Counted from the first letter of the stretch, positions 41,329 to 51,081 are shown. The stretch is 56,893 nt of DNA from Gammaproteobacteria bacterium (GCA_003645255.1 QNES01000006.1:1-56893); one strand, 5' to 3'. Notes: generated from the letters alone by a model not told the origin. A program made the numbers and translations.

Positions 41329-44094
41329 TTAAGTCAATTTACCATGACACTGTTTATATTTTTTGCCAGAACCACAAGGGCAAGGTTCGTTACGACCGAC
41401 TTTACGCTCTTTTCGCACAAATGGCAGCTGCGGCTTTTTGGCATTTGTTTCCGCTTCAGCATGGTCCGCATTATCAGCTACCTTGTTTTCTAAACCTTCT
41501 ACTTTGGCATGTCTAAATTGCATGGACGGCATATTTTGTCGCCGCTGCTCTTCAACAGCCGCGACATCGGCTTCAGCACGGATTTGTACTTTCGAGATAA
41601 TGCCGATCACTTCATGCTTGATTTTATCAAGCATCTGTGAAAACATTTCAAAGGCTTCACGTTTATATTCGTGCTTGGGATTTTGGTGAGCATAGCTGCG
41701 TAGATGGATACCTTGACGTAAATGGTCCATGGCGGCTAAATGTTCTTTCCAATGGCTATCAAGCACTTGCAACATGACAGCTTTTTCAAAATGGCGTATG
41801 ACTGAGGTACCAGCCTGATGTTCTTTTGCATCATACGCCGTACTTAGAGCTTCTTCTATTTTTTTGCGTAAGGGTTCTTCATGTAAGCTATGGTCTTTTT
41901 CTAACCATTTAGCTATCGGCAGACGTAAACCAAAATTCTGTCCAATAGCCTCTTCAAGGCCCGGCAGATCCCATAATTCTTCCAGACTTTGAGGTGGAAT
42001 ATGCCGATCTATCACCTCCATAAGGACATCGTGACGAATCGTTTTGATGGAATCTTCAACGGATTCAACTTCCATCAATTCACTACGTTGCTTGTAGATA
42101 ATTTTACGTTGGTCATTGGCGGTATCGTCATATTCAAGCAGTTGCTTACGAATATCGAAGTTACGTCCTTCAACCTTGCGTTGGGCATTTTCAATCGCTT
42201 TAGTGACCCAGGGATGTTCAATGGCTTCCCCTTTTTCCATGCCCAGTTTTTGCATTAAACCGGAAACCCGTTCTGAGGCAAAAATTCGCATCAAATTATC
42301 TTGCAACGATAAATAAAAGCGACTAGAACCTGGATCACCTTGTCGCCCGGAACGACCACGTAATTGGTTATCAATGCGCCGTGATTCATGGCGCTCGGTG
42401 CCAATAATGTGCAGTCCTCCGCTTAATATCACGGCTTCATGACGTTGTTGCCAGTTTTTGCGCATTTCGTCAATTGTCGCTTGCGGAGCTTCTTCTTTTT
42501 GAGATTGTAGCAGATTATTAATTTCCGCTTCGACATTGCCCCCTAATACAATATCGGTACCGCGTCCAGCCATATTCGTCGCAATAGTGACGGTTCCTGG
42601 TACACCCGCCTGTATAATAATCTGCGCTTCATTTTTATGGAATCTCGCATTCAACACTTGATGTTGAATTTCTTTTTTTTGCAACTCTTTTGACAATAAT
42701 TCAGAGTTTTCAATCGAAGTGGTACCAACTAACACCGGTTGCTTACGCGCTTGGCAGTCCTTGATGTCTTCAATAATAGCCTCATATTTCTCTTCTACCG
42801 TTAAATAGACTAGATCACCTCTATCGTCACGAACCATTTTTTTATGGGTGGGGATAACAATCACTTCCAAACCATAAATTTGTTGAAATTCAAAGGCTTC
42901 CGTATCAGCCGTCCCTGTCATGCCGGAAAGTTTACCGTAAAGACGAAAGAGGTTTTGGAAAGTAATTGAAGCCAGGGTTTGGTTTTCATTTTGAATAGGT
43001 ACTTTTTCTTTGGCTTCTACCGCTTGATGCAGTCCTTCTGACCAGCGACGACCCGGCATTTGCCGCCCGGTAAACTCATCAACAATAACAATTTGACCAT
43101 CTTTAACAATATAATCGACATCACGCTGAAACAAAGAATGGGCACGTAGGGCAGCGTTGACATGGTGCATCAAGCTAATATTGGAAGCATTATACAAGCT
43201 ATCCCCTGCTGTGAGAATGCCTTCTTTCACGAGATATTCTTCAATATGCTGATGTCCTTCATCACTCAAAGTGACTTGTTTATTCTTTTCATCAACGTAG
43301 TAGTCGCCAGGGACTTCGACTTCTTCATCTTTTTCAGTTTCACGCTCTTGAGGCGTTAAATGAGGTATAATGACATTGATGCGTTTGTATAAATCGGAGT
43401 TATCATCAGTGGGACCCGAAATAATCAAGGGAGTCCGTGCTTCATCAATTAAAATGGAGTCCACTTCGTCAACAACGGCAAAGTGTAAATGCCGTTGGAC
43501 TTTTTCAGCGATACTAAAAGCCATATTATCGCGTAAATAGTCAAAGCCAAATTCATTATTGGTGCCATAGATAATATCGGCATTATAAGCATCCTTTTTT
43601 TCTTGATGTGACATATCGGCAACAATCACGCCGGTTGTCATACCTAGAAAATGAAAAATGTTACCCATCCATTCGGCATCACGGCGAGCCAAATAGTCGT
43701 TGACGGTGATGATATGGACACCTTTACCTGATAGGGCGTTCAAATAGGCGGCTAAGGTTGCCACTAATGTTTTTCCTTCGCCCGTCCGCATTTCAGCAAT
43801 TTTACCTTGATGGAGTACCATGCCTCCAATAAGTTGAACATCAAAATGACGCATATTTAATGCGCGTTTACCGGCTTCACGGACAACTGCAAAGGCTTCT
43901 GGCAGTAAATCGTCTAGGGGTGTACCAGCATCCAGGCGAGTACGAAATTCTGCTGTTTTGGCTTTCAGTTGTTCATCCTTCAGAGCGGATAAAGATGGCT
44001 CAAAACGATTAATTTGAGTAACCACCTTGAACATGCGTTTAATGAGCCGTTCATTACGGCTTCCAAAAATTCGAGTAAAAAATTTGCTTATCAT
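41329..44094 (-). CDS. secA: Preprotein translocase ATPase SecA
   Basis: 921 residues, standard length. Motor motifs: [17 protein letters not shown] (Walker A), [17 protein letters not shown] (Walker B), [15 protein letters not shown] and [22 protein letters not shown] (motif VI region). The preprotein cross-linking and helical scaffold regions follow, and the C-terminus has the zinc-binding SEC-C motif [14 protein letters not shown] that contacts SecB. SecA drives post-translational export through SecYEG at the inner membrane. It has its own terminator. The usual neighbour argJ is displaced by about 3.8 kb. Confidence 0.98.
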   Translation of the reverse strand: MISKFFTRIFGSRNERLIKRMFKVVTQINRFEPSLSALKDEQLKAKTAEFRTRLDAGTPLDDLLPEAFAVVREAGKRALNMRHFDVQLIGGMVLHQGKIAEMRTGEGKTLVATLAAYLNALSGKGVHIITVNDYLARRDAEWMGNIFHFLGMTTGVIVADMSHQEKKDAYNADIIYGTNNEFGFDYLRDNMAFSIAEKVQRHLHFAVVDEVDSILIDEARTPLIISGPTDDNSDLYKRINVIIPHLTPQERETEKDEEVEVPGDYYVDEKNKQVTLSDEGHQHIEEYLVKEGILTAGDSLYNASNISLMHHVNAALRAHSLFQRDVDYIVKDGQIVIVDEFTGRQMPGRRWSEGLHQAVEAKEKVPIQNENQTLASITFQNLFRLYGKLSGMTGTADTEAFEFQQIYGLEVIVIPTHKKMVRDDRGDLVYLTVEEKYEAIIEDIKDCQARKQPVLVGTTSIENSELLSKELQKKEIQHQVLNARFHKNEAQIIIQAGVPGTVTIATNMAGRGTDIVLGGNVEAEINNLLQSQKEEAPQATIDEMRKNWQQRHEAVILSGGLHIIGTERHESRRIDNQLRGRSGRQGDPGSSRFYLSLQDNLMRIFASERVSGLMQKLGMEKGEAIEHPWVTKAIENAQRKVEGRNFDIRKQLLEYDDTANDQRKIIYKQRSELMEVESVEDSIKTIRHDVLMEVIDRHIPPQSLEELWDLPGLEEAIGQNFGLRLPIAKWLEKDHSLHEEPLRKKIEEALSTAYDAKEHQAGTSVIRHFEKAVMLQVLDSHWKEHLAAMDHLRQGIHLRSYAHQNPKHEYKREAFEMFSQMLDKIKHEVIGIISKVQIRAEADVAAVEEQRRQNMPSMQFRHAKVEGLENKVADNADHAEAETNAKKPQLPFVRKERKVGRNEPCPCGSGKKYKQCHGKLT

Positions 44095-44642
44095 TAGTTT
44101 TGTTATTTATAAAAGTAAGTTTACTATATATATCGTTTTTCAAATAAATAATTTACTTCATCACTGCGTTTCACTTCAAACCAACCAAGTTTCTTGAAGA
44201 AACATGGGCATTGAAAGAATTTATTTTTTGAACTTTATCCACATAAATTTTTTAACATTTTTGAGAGTCAGTCGAAATCCGATTTTTTAAAAAATCGGAA
44301 TTCTTGAACTTGTTTAAAATGTTAAAATATTTTTTCGTACCTACATAAGTGATGTCACGAATAAAAAATTAAAGTTTAATCTTTTAAATTATTTTGAATA
44401 ATTGAGGTTCTTGCCAAACTCTGAATATATAAGGTTTAAGAAATCCGATTTTTGAAAAAATAGGATTTATAAGCTTGAATTCGAGGTTTGCAAGAGGCTC
44501 ATTAATTAATTATATATTTAATTCAATAATTGTCATTAATAATTAATTATAAATTAAATCCATTTCTAAATGTTTTTTCCCGTTCGATTTTTTTAGGAAA
44601 AGTGACTTCGCTGGTTGCAAAGCCCACGAAAGCAAAAAAATA
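44095..44642. other. Spacer upstream of secA with repeat copies
   Basis: It carries a palindrome (44274-44303, GAAATCCGATTTTTT with a nearly exact second arm), a CGTACCTACATAAGTG piece (44336) inverted relative to 50769, and an inverted-repeat element (44404-44498). The secA promoter must lie here. No gene; a 77-codon frame at 44530 has no features. Confidence 0.55.
44404..44498. repeat. MITE-like element with AGGCTCTTGCAAA-type ends
   Basis: GAGGTTCTTGCCAAACTC on the left and GAGGTTTGCAAGAGGCTC on the right are imperfect inverted ends, with a GAAATCCGATTTTT palindrome inside (44440). The same ends bound a 138-bp element at 50418-50555. Confidence 0.55.
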
Positions 44643-45338
44643 TTACTGCCCGCGGGCTTCTTCAACACCAAACATAATACGATATAAAATACCCCCAACA
44701 TTCACCATCATAGGTATACTCCAAATGAGACCAATGCCCAGGGGGATAATACTAATGATATAGATAATACCCATGATGAAATAGGTAAAAAAGACCTTGA
44801 ACCAATGATGGGTAATGGCTTTGCGTGAAGCTTCCATGGCTCGCCAAGCCCCTAAGTTTTTTTCAACTATCAGGGGCAGGGTGAGCAAATAAGCAACACT
44901 CAGGTAGATACCAGGAATGATCAACAATAAAGTGCCTATGATCATTAAAACGCTCATTAGGAAAGCAGCGATAATAATAGGTATCGTATAGCCAAAGTAA
45001 CCAAAAGCCATTGAAAAACTGACTGGCAATTCTACTGAGCGACGCACGCCAATCATCATAATACCAACAAGAAATGGGTACATGATGATCATGAAAATCA
45101 GTTGCTGAAGTAATCCTGTAAAAATTAAACTAATGCCTACAGCAATCAGAATAAAAACGATCCCGATGGCAAAAAATGTCCATTTAATACCGTAGGTTTT
45201 TTGCCACGCTTCTTTGAGAACATCGGTTATCGAAAAATCGTAATTGCCCTCAATGCCATCTTGAAGTGTTCCACCAGCAGAAGTACCCACCTTTTCATGG
45301 GATTCAGTGGCTGGGGGTTGATACGGATTAATTGTCAT
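44643..45338 (-). CDS. Integral membrane protein of unknown function
   Basis: 231 residues from the ATG at 45338 (MTINPYQPP), with AAGGA about 11 bases upstream; the frame reaches 45383. A short soluble N-terminus with the NPYQPP motif seen in several small bacterial membrane proteins is followed by about six hydrophobic helices, including LIIPGIYLSVAYLLTLPLIVE and HHWFKVFFTYFIMGIIYII. The IIPGIYLxxAxxxxxPLIVE stretch resembles the DUF975/YciC-like membrane family. No transport or enzyme motif. It is a single gene between repeat-rich spacers, convergent with nothing. Confidence 0.75.
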   Translation of the reverse strand: MTINPYQPPATESHEKVGTSAGGTLQDGIEGNYDFSITDVLKEAWQKTYGIKWTFFAIGIVFILIAVGISLIFTGLLQQLIFMIIMYPFLVGIMMIGVRRSVELPVSFSMAFGYFGYTIPIIIAAFLMSVLMIIGTLLLIIPGIYLSVAYLLTLPLIVEKNLGAWRAMEASRKAITHHWFKVFFTYFIMGIIYIISIIPLGIGLIWSIPMMVNVGGILYRIMFGVEEARGQ

Positions 45339-45462
45339 ATTAATTTTAGTCCTTATTGATAAAATAGTTTGACATTTTAACAAATCATGTGATAATTAAA
45401 AAAATATCTGTTTATTTATAATATTAATTATCGTAGTCAAGATGATTTTTAATTTGAAAAGT

Positions 45463-45490
45463 AATCAGATTTTTTGAAAAATCTGATTTC
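45463..45490. terminator. Palindrome in the spacer before the HD gene
   Basis: AATCAGATTTTTTG and AAAAATCTGATTTC; CAG/CTG replaces CCG/CGG, again with both arms changed. It lies upstream of divergent genes, so its role as terminator is not certain. Confidence 0.5.
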
Positions 45491-45627
45491 TTATATCAAT
45501 ATCTTGTTAATAACGAAAATTTTAGATATTAATCTTGATATAATAATTAAAGTTGATGGAGTACAAACTTTAGTTTGTACGTTTCAAAATCGTCGTTTTT
45601 TAAGCCCACCGGAGCTTCCCGGTTAAC

Positions 45628-46194
45628 ATGAGAGAAAAACAATGTATTAAAATCAATTCCCATTTAGTTAAAAAGCCAATCACCCAAGCAGAGACTTTCG
45701 ATTGGCAAACATTTCTAAAAAAACACCTTTACTCTTTATTGACAGCCCTGGATGGGGTATATCAGGAACCACGTTACCATCCCGAAGGGGATGCCCTCTA
45801 TCATTCGCTACAAGTTTTCCAATTAGCGTACCAAACTTGCACTGATCCAGAATTGTGGGCAGCTGCGCTTTTACATGATATTGGCAAAGCAATTAGCACC
45901 CAAAATCATGCTATAATTGGTGCAAATGAATTGGAAGGACTCCTTTCCGCCCGTATTGTATGGCTGATTCGCCATCATCTTGATTTACTCGTTGCACCTC
46001 GAAACACTCGCCGCCGGCTACGCCATAGCCATCAACTCCGTGAACTTGAATTATTACGTGTTTGGGATTTAAAGGGACGTTCCCCTACTGCCACCGTTAT
46101 GGCTCCTAAAGAGGCTATCAATATTCTTATCCAGCATGGTTCTAGCCTTTTAGCTCGCAATGAAACTGCACACGTTAACAATGCATTTGGTTAA
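45628..46194 (+). CDS. HD-domain phosphohydrolase
   Basis: 188 residues. It has YHPEGDALYHSLQVFQLAYQ, then AALLHDIGKAIS and the later WLIRHHLDL, which supply the H...HD...D metal site of HD hydrolases. The family contains nucleotidases, phosphodiesterases and (p)ppGpp hydrolases. The substrate is not evident. The next gene, 17 bases downstream, encodes a nucleotidyltransferase, so this is a two-gene operon of an adding and a removing activity. The last 45 residues (LKGRSPTATVMAPKEAINIL) follow the family pattern. The start at 45628 has no close ribosome-binding site. Confidence 0.85.
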   Translation: MREKQCIKINSHLVKKPITQAETFDWQTFLKKHLYSLLTALDGVYQEPRYHPEGDALYHSLQVFQLAYQTCTDPELWAAALLHDIGKAISTQNHAIIGANELEGLLSARIVWLIRHHLDLLVAPRNTRRRLRHSHQLRELELLRVWDLKGRSPTATVMAPKEAINILIQHGSSLLARNETAHVNNAFG

Positions 46195-46211
46195 ATCCAA
46201 CCCTTTCATCT

Positions 46212-46901
46212 ATGAAAAAACAACGTACCAGTATACTCCGTCAAAGCATCGCTCATGAAGCGGCTCGCTTAATGTATGAAGAAGGTGTCGATCAATATTT
46301 TGATGCGAAACGTTTAGCTGCTAAACGTCTTTTTGGACGGGGTGGTAAAAAACAGATGCGTTATCGCCCTCAAGATTTACCTTCAAATGGCGAAATTCAA
46401 GCAGCATTACGACAAATCGTCCAAATCATAGAGGGTGAATTGAGTCAACAACGCCTTTTTGCTATGCGCGTGATTGCCCTTGAAACAATGAATGCCCTTG
46501 AGCCGTTTAAGCCTAGGTTGATAGGCTCGGTGAGTACCGGGCACGTGCGACGTGGGAGCGATATTGATTTACATGTTTTCACTGATAACATTGAAGACAT
46601 TGAAGCTTATCTTCACTATTTAGGGTGGCGTTTTGAAACCCAACAAGTGACGATTCATGTTGCTGGTGAATATCGGGATTATACGCATATTTATTATGAG
46701 CGTGTTTTTCCGATTGAGTTATCAGTTTATCCACACGATGAGATTCGAGTGACGCATCGCAGCAGCACCGATGGTAAACCAATTGTACGGTTCAAACCTC
46801 AAGCATTGGAGCAGATTATTACCGAGCAACATAGCCATGCATGGGAATTATATTTAGGAACAGGAGAAATCCAGGAGCTAGATCAGTTTGAAGCGGAGTA
46901 A
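46212..46901 (+). CDS. Nucleotidyltransferase-domain protein paired with the HD protein
   Basis: 229 residues. The polymerase-beta-like core is seen in PRLIGSVSTGHVRRGSDIDLHVF: GS, then a spacer of about ten residues, then DxD, and a third acidic strand in RVFPIELSVYP. The N-terminal helical part has SIAHEAARLMYEEGVDQYFDAKRLAAKRLFGR, rich in Arg and Lys and suited to RNA binding. It is not the CCA-adding enzyme: the motifs after the catalytic site are missing. The likely job is adding nucleotides to RNA or protein, with the HD protein 17 bases upstream. A terminator palindrome follows 8 bases after its stop. Confidence 0.85.
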   Translation: MKKQRTSILRQSIAHEAARLMYEEGVDQYFDAKRLAAKRLFGRGGKKQMRYRPQDLPSNGEIQAALRQIVQIIEGELSQQRLFAMRVIALETMNALEPFKPRLIGSVSTGHVRRGSDIDLHVFTDNIEDIEAYLHYLGWRFETQQVTIHVAGEYRDYTHIYYERVFPIELSVYPHDEIRVTHRSSTDGKPIVRFKPQALEQIITEQHSHAWELYLGTGEIQELDQFEAE

Positions 46902-46909
46902 GCTTTAAA

Positions 46910-46940
46910 GAAACCAGGTTTTTGTGAAAAACTTGGTTTC
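46910..46940. terminator. Palindrome between convergent nucleotidyltransferase gene and thiS
   Basis: GAAACCAGGTTTTTGTG and AAAAACTTGGTTTC. The GAAACC/GGTTTC form differs from the GAAATCC/GGATTTC form with both arms changed. It can stop transcription in both directions. Confidence 0.6.
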
Positions 46941-46960
46941 TACACTAATCCAATTCACAA

Positions 46961-47161
46961 TTACCCCCCACCAATCGCACGTACAATTTCTACTTTATCC
47001 CCAGCTGATAAAATATAACAATCAAATTGACTACGTGGCACAATGTCTTCATTTACTTCCACAGCTAACCGTTTGTTTTCTAAGCTTAATTCTTTTATCA
47101 AGGCTGTTAGAAGAAGCTTATCTTCAACTTGCCGTATTTCACCGTTTAAAAAAATTTCCAT
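46961..47161 (-). CDS. thiS: Sulfur carrier protein ThiS
   Basis: 66 residues, the usual size. The beta-grasp fold is followed by IVRAIGGG; the terminal Gly-Gly is adenylated by ThiF and thiocarboxylated, and donates sulfur to the thiazole of thiamine through ThiG. LSLENKRLAVEVNEDIVPRSQF is typical of ThiS. thiG, which commonly follows thiS, is not here: the next gene is convergent. So thiS stands alone, 66 bases from the divergent tRNA-Gly. Confidence 0.93.
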   Translation of the reverse strand: MEIFLNGEIRQVEDKLLLTALIKELSLENKRLAVEVNEDIVPRSQFDCYILSAGDKVEIVRAIGGG

Positions 47162-47227
47162 TATTTTTGTTTTCCGACTTGACTTATCAAAAATTTTTTA
47201 GTACAATAGTCGCACCTTTCATTTAAA

Positions 47228-47301
47228 GCGGGTGTAGTTCAATGGTAGAACATCAGCTTCCCAAGCTGATAGCGTGGGTTCGATTCCCATCACCCGCTCC
47301 A
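47228..47301 (+). tRNA. tRNA-Gly (anticodon CCC)
   Basis: GCGGGTGTAGTTCAATGGTA start, anticodon loop TTCCCAA on a TCAGC/GCTGA stem, T arm GGGTTCGATTCCC and encoded CCA. It matches E. coli glyU-type tRNA-Gly in layout. A TTTTATGG follows at once and no strong terminator is visible. Confidence 0.96.
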
Positions 47302-47476
47302 TTTTATGGTGTCACCCAGGCGGCTCAGTCTAACTAAAAAAATACGATAGAATGCAACAAAAATAACTTGTGCAAATATAATGATGATCCACCTGCGTTT
47401 TTTCAAGAAACGTCGGTAAATAAATGTCCAAGTTATTTTGTAACTGTTCATAAGGTTTTTCAAATAAATATCTTTA

Positions 47477-48056
47477 CCTAGCTTGCGCCTTAGTCAATTT
47501 GGCAAGAGGTGGTAATACCCCGAAAGCGTTAGCTTCAAGAAAAATAATATTTTTCGGATGTCCACCCATACCGGTTTTAGTGGCATTAGGGATATAAGAA
47601 ATAGGATAGGAGCCACTTTTCCGTCAAGCTGTTATCCATTAAATCAATGTAGCGCGTTTTCGCGTTTAGGGGTACATTTTTCAATAAAGTACCAAAGCGG
47701 CGCGTGGTTTCATAAATCTCCGGCTCTGCTTCTGCGGAAAGATTGATGAGTTTAGCATAACACCCTCCTTCAAAATTGAAAATACCTTCATAATTAAGAC
47801 ATGTTCATCGTCAAATTTTTTAGGGGAAATTGGACGGTTAACTTTACCCCACCAAACATCTTTTTCCGTGCTTGACTCTTGCACGATAATTTATCATTAG
47901 CAGAACGTCCTGTATGCTGTTCGGTGCGAACTACCAGGGAATCCAAATGAGCCATAATACCTTCACAACGCAGAATAATTTGTTCATATAAAGCTGGTGT
48001 ATTCAAATTCCAATAAATCTCATGCAAATTAGCCCATGATTTTCAATCCATAGTGA
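47477..48056 (-). pseudogene. pckA: Remnant of ATP-dependent PEP carboxykinase gene (pckA)
   Basis: Reading down the minus strand: IENHGL, after a frameshift HEIYWNLNTPALYEQ...LVVRTEQHTGRSANDK, after another frameshift STEKDVWWGKVNRPISPKKFD. A deletion of roughly 130 codons then joins to [19 protein letters not shown] with [15 protein letters not shown], and after another shift [13 protein letters not shown]-like text and [27 protein letters not shown]. All are PEP carboxykinase segments in the right order. The kinase-type ATP loop lies in the missing middle and the C-terminal 200 residues are absent. The gene is dead. A functional copy may exist elsewhere. Confidence 0.85.
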
Positions 48057-48720
48057 CAATGAAGCTTTAATAACAGAAGAAACTTTCAAGCCAAACCTGA
48101 CAGGTTTAGTTTTCGAGGTTTGAGTTTTTCTTCAAAAAACTAAAACCTCGAAAGGGTTTTATTAAATCTGCATTCCTTAGATCAATACCTTCGCCAATTT
48201 AAAATTTAAGCCATTTCAAAAACAGACTGATTTTTATTTTTAATAAAATCAATAAGTTACAAATTGACGGCTGCTCGAAATTGACGGCTTTTACAATTTG
48301 GCAAAGGTATTGTTAGGTAATGAAAATTAAAAAAAATCTAAATTTAAGGTTTAGCTTAAAAGTTTCAGAAATTATTAAAGTCTCATTCTTTACTCAATAA
48401 TAATATCAAAATAATAAAATTTATAGAAATATTAAAAAGAAATTAAATTTTTAACCATTGATTTTTTCTATTTATGGGCTAATATAGAGTCATATTGAGT
48501 GTTGCTGCTAACCACCAATTATATGAATAAACTTAATAATTAGAATTTAAGATTAAAATTAAAGATTAAAGATTCAAATAAATACCTACCCAGGCTGATT
48601 TTTTAAAAGGGCTATCCGAAAATCTTGCCCCTACAATTAAATAAAAAGACAACCATAAAGAATTGCCGTGAGTAGTTACAAGATTAATTAAATTAACAGC
48701 CAATAATTTTAAAGAATAAC
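48057..48720. other. Repeat-rich spacer upstream of the sigma-like gene
   Basis: AAACCTGACAGGTTT at 48093-48107, TATTAAATCTGCATTC near 48160, and at 48608-48680 AGGGCTATCCGAAAATCTTG with GCCCCTAC then GCCGTGAGTAGTTACA, which are inverted parts of the 28109 element. The rest is AT-rich and featureless. Confidence 0.55.
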
Positions 48721-50376
48721 ATGTTATCTTCAACATTATATGACGATTTGATGAACGTGATTTCCAATTTTTCTGAGCGTTCCCAAAAAGTGATACTAAG
48801 ACGCTTAGGCTTTAATGATCAATGTGATTCATTAGAAACCATTGGTCAAGATTTATCTGTGACACGCGAGCGTATCAGGCAGATCGAAGCCAGGTGTTTA
48901 CTAAGCATTAACGAAATTTGTGGTATTACCCTTAATAGCAAACTTAAAAAGTGTTTAACGAGGCGTAGAACTCCCCTTTACCTTGATTTATTAGAAGTAG
49001 AAGAACAGTGGTTCTTCGGTTTCTCAGATAAGCTTGTTTTTTTAGCGCATATAATCGAAAAGCTCACGAAAAATCATGTATTAAAAATCAAAGAACGGCA
49101 AGTAATTGCTCAAATTAATTGTGAACAGTGGAATTATCTTAAATCTGAAACACTGGCACGTCTAAAATCACAGGTGACAACAAAACCTTCACAAGCAGAG
49201 GTCAACAAACTGATTCGCCGCCTAGCCACCGAAAATGGGGCTTTAGAACTTGCCAATTTATTGCAAGAACTGCTTAAGGATAAATTGCATTTTGCCTCAC
49301 CGAAAGGAAAAGGTCCAAAAGTATTATGTAGTGTTGGACGTGGACTTTCTAGTCTCTTAGAAGCTTTTTTGCTTGAAGCGACAAAGCCGCTACATTATTC
49401 TGAATTAGCGCAAAAATGTTCTGTGCGGCTTGAACGGCGCGTAGAGGGCTATGTTCATAATAGTCTCAAAGATTTAGCTTATCTTTATGGGCGGGGCATT
49501 TACGGTACGCTAGCACATTTACCGATAAAGAGCCAGGATGATAAAAAAGCCATTTTAAGTATCACAGAAAGTATCATACGTGAAGGGCCAAGTGGGCGGC
49601 AATGGGCTTGTAGTGAATTACTTTCGATACTCAAAAAAAGAAAGCCTAGTTTACAGGCTAAATTGGATAAATATATACTCAATATCATACTCACTGAGTC
49701 AAGCATGTTAAAATCAGTGGGTCGTTTAGTCTGGATTTTGAAGGATAAAACTAATCAAGCCAAGGTACATAGAGTTGACTTACAGGAGGCTGTCAACACA
49801 ATTGTTGTAAATGCAGGTCATCCTATTTCTATTCATGAAATTAAAAAGATGATCATGGAAAAACGGGGCTTGGATGAGTATTTTACTATTTTACCAACGG
49901 CACGGATAGCTCGTGTTGGACCAAATATTTGGGGATTGGTGGATAGAGACTTTTTGCTCCCAAAAAAACAACGGCATAAAATGCTTGATACGCTTTATCT
50001 TTTGCTGGAAAAACGTCAAGAAGGATTGCATATAACGGAACTCAAGAATTTACTTATTAAAGCGGGAATAACTGTACCGCCTCACTTTACTAATTATATG
50101 TTATTAAGTCTGAGTCAGACTGATCCCCGTTTTAAGGTGCGCCGGGGACAGATAGTGGGTTTATCAAAATGGCCAGATGCAAAAAGAACCTCTATCAAGG
50201 AGGCTATAGAACAAATTGCCAAAAACTTTCATTCTCCAATGACCATGCAGGAAATACGCCATTCGATTGACGAAATTGTCAAGTACGAAGTAAAACAACC
50301 CTTACATCGGCTATTGGAAAATGCCAATTTTGTGCGTGATGAACGTTCAAATACTTGGTATGTGCAAGGGGAATAA
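48721..50376 (+). CDS. Sigma-factor region-4-like protein with several winged-helix (HARE-HTH-like) modules
   Basis: 551 residues, soluble. The N-terminus (about 18-66) reads SERSQKVILRRLGFNDQCDS then LETIGQDLSVTRERIRQIEA, which is the sigma-70 region 4.2 helix-turn-helix pattern. Regions 1 to 3 of a sigma factor are absent. The rest has repeated segments with the pattern P-(I/L/M)-(H/T/S)-x-x-E-(I/L): PLHYSELAQKC (223), HPISIHEIKKMI (367), GLHITELKNLLI (435) and SPMTMQEIRHSI (505), each followed by an R/G-rich wing (RARVGPNIWGLV, RRGQIVGLS). They resemble the HARE-HTH fold shared by RNA polymerase delta and some restriction proteins. It is probably a DNA- or RNAP-binding regulator; no partner gene is adjacent. 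Confidence 0.75.
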   Translation: MLSSTLYDDLMNVISNFSERSQKVILRRLGFNDQCDSLETIGQDLSVTRERIRQIEARCLLSINEICGITLNSKLKKCLTRRRTPLYLDLLEVEEQWFFGFSDKLVFLAHIIEKLTKNHVLKIKERQVIAQINCEQWNYLKSETLARLKSQVTTKPSQAEVNKLIRRLATENGALELANLLQELLKDKLHFASPKGKGPKVLCSVGRGLSSLLEAFLLEATKPLHYSELAQKCSVRLERRVEGYVHNSLKDLAYLYGRGIYGTLAHLPIKSQDDKKAILSITESIIREGPSGRQWACSELLSILKKRKPSLQAKLDKYILNIILTESSMLKSVGRLVWILKDKTNQAKVHRVDLQEAVNTIVVNAGHPISIHEIKKMIMEKRGLDEYFTILPTARIARVGPNIWGLVDRDFLLPKKQRHKMLDTLYLLLEKRQEGLHITELKNLLIKAGITVPPHFTNYMLLSLSQTDPRFKVRRGQIVGLSKWPDAKRTSIKEAIEQIAKNFHSPMTMQEIRHSIDEIVKYEVKQPLHRLLENANFVRDERSNTWYVQGE

Positions 50377-50417
50377 TTGTGAATTGGAAAAAGAATAAAA
50401 TAAAATAAATTAAGTAG

Positions 50418-50555
50418 AGGCTCTTGCAAAATGATTGTTTTAGAAACGTGCCTGAAATAACTTCGACTACTTTAGGGTTGAAGCAATGGATTACCCCTAC
50501 GATACGAACTTCATTAGAATGAATTATACGGCTAAAAACCGTTTTGCAAGAACCT
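50418..50555. repeat. MITE-like element with AGGCTCTTGCAAAA ends, 138 bp
   Basis: AGGCTCTTGCAAAATG on the left and CGTTTTGCAAGAACCT on the right are inverted with two mismatches. The shorter element at 44404-44498 has similar ends. The interior holds no frame of note. Confidence 0.6.
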
Positions 50556-50748
50556 TATTAGCCTAATTTTTTAATTAATAATTCAGATTCCCAATTCCCA
50601 TTATAGACATGTCTATAAAAAAATTTATATATCTTAGACATTATAGTGATTTAATGTAACCCATTGATTTACTTAAAATTCCTATTTTGCTAAAGCTAAT
50701 AAAATCAAACACTTAAATTAAATCGGTATAATATCTACTACTAATGGG

Positions 50749-50916
50749 TAAATTTCCGCCATTTAAAGTAAGTAGGTACGCAAAAGTCTTTTAATATTTT
50801 ATATTTTTAAAAATCCGTTAATAATCAATGGCGTTGCACGAAAACCACCTTGCCACCCTACAAAATGTTAATAAACTTTTGTGTATCTACTTATAAATTG
50901 ATTTAGCGGAAATTTA
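50749..50916. repeat. Inverted-repeat element with TAAATTTCCGC ends, 168 bp
   Basis: TAAATTTCCGC (50749-50759) and GCGGAAATTTA (50906-50916) are perfect. Inside, AAGTAGGTACGCAAAAGT (50769) and ACTTTTGTGTATCTACTT (50874) are a second inverted pair with three mismatches. The inner end recurs at 37985. Confidence 0.6.
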
Positions 50917-51081
50917 TAACGAAGTTTCACTTGACATATATGTAAGTCATAAGTATTATATCTACCACGTTACGTTTTTATGCCTGACTTTGGACACGTT
51001 TTTCAAAACGTTGGAACTATTCAAAATTATAGTCAAACATAAAGTTCTAAAAGCGTTATCAAGGTGGTGATACCAGGACAT

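Noticed and set aside
46212-46901. Nucleotidyltransferase as the CCA-adding enzyme, given the HD neighbour
   Set aside because: It lacks the motifs B-E that follow the catalytic motif in CCA-adding enzymes and is too short.
47681-48027. Two small minus-strand hypothetical genes
   Set aside because: Both translate as frameshifted pieces of PEP carboxykinase and are better explained as one pseudogene.
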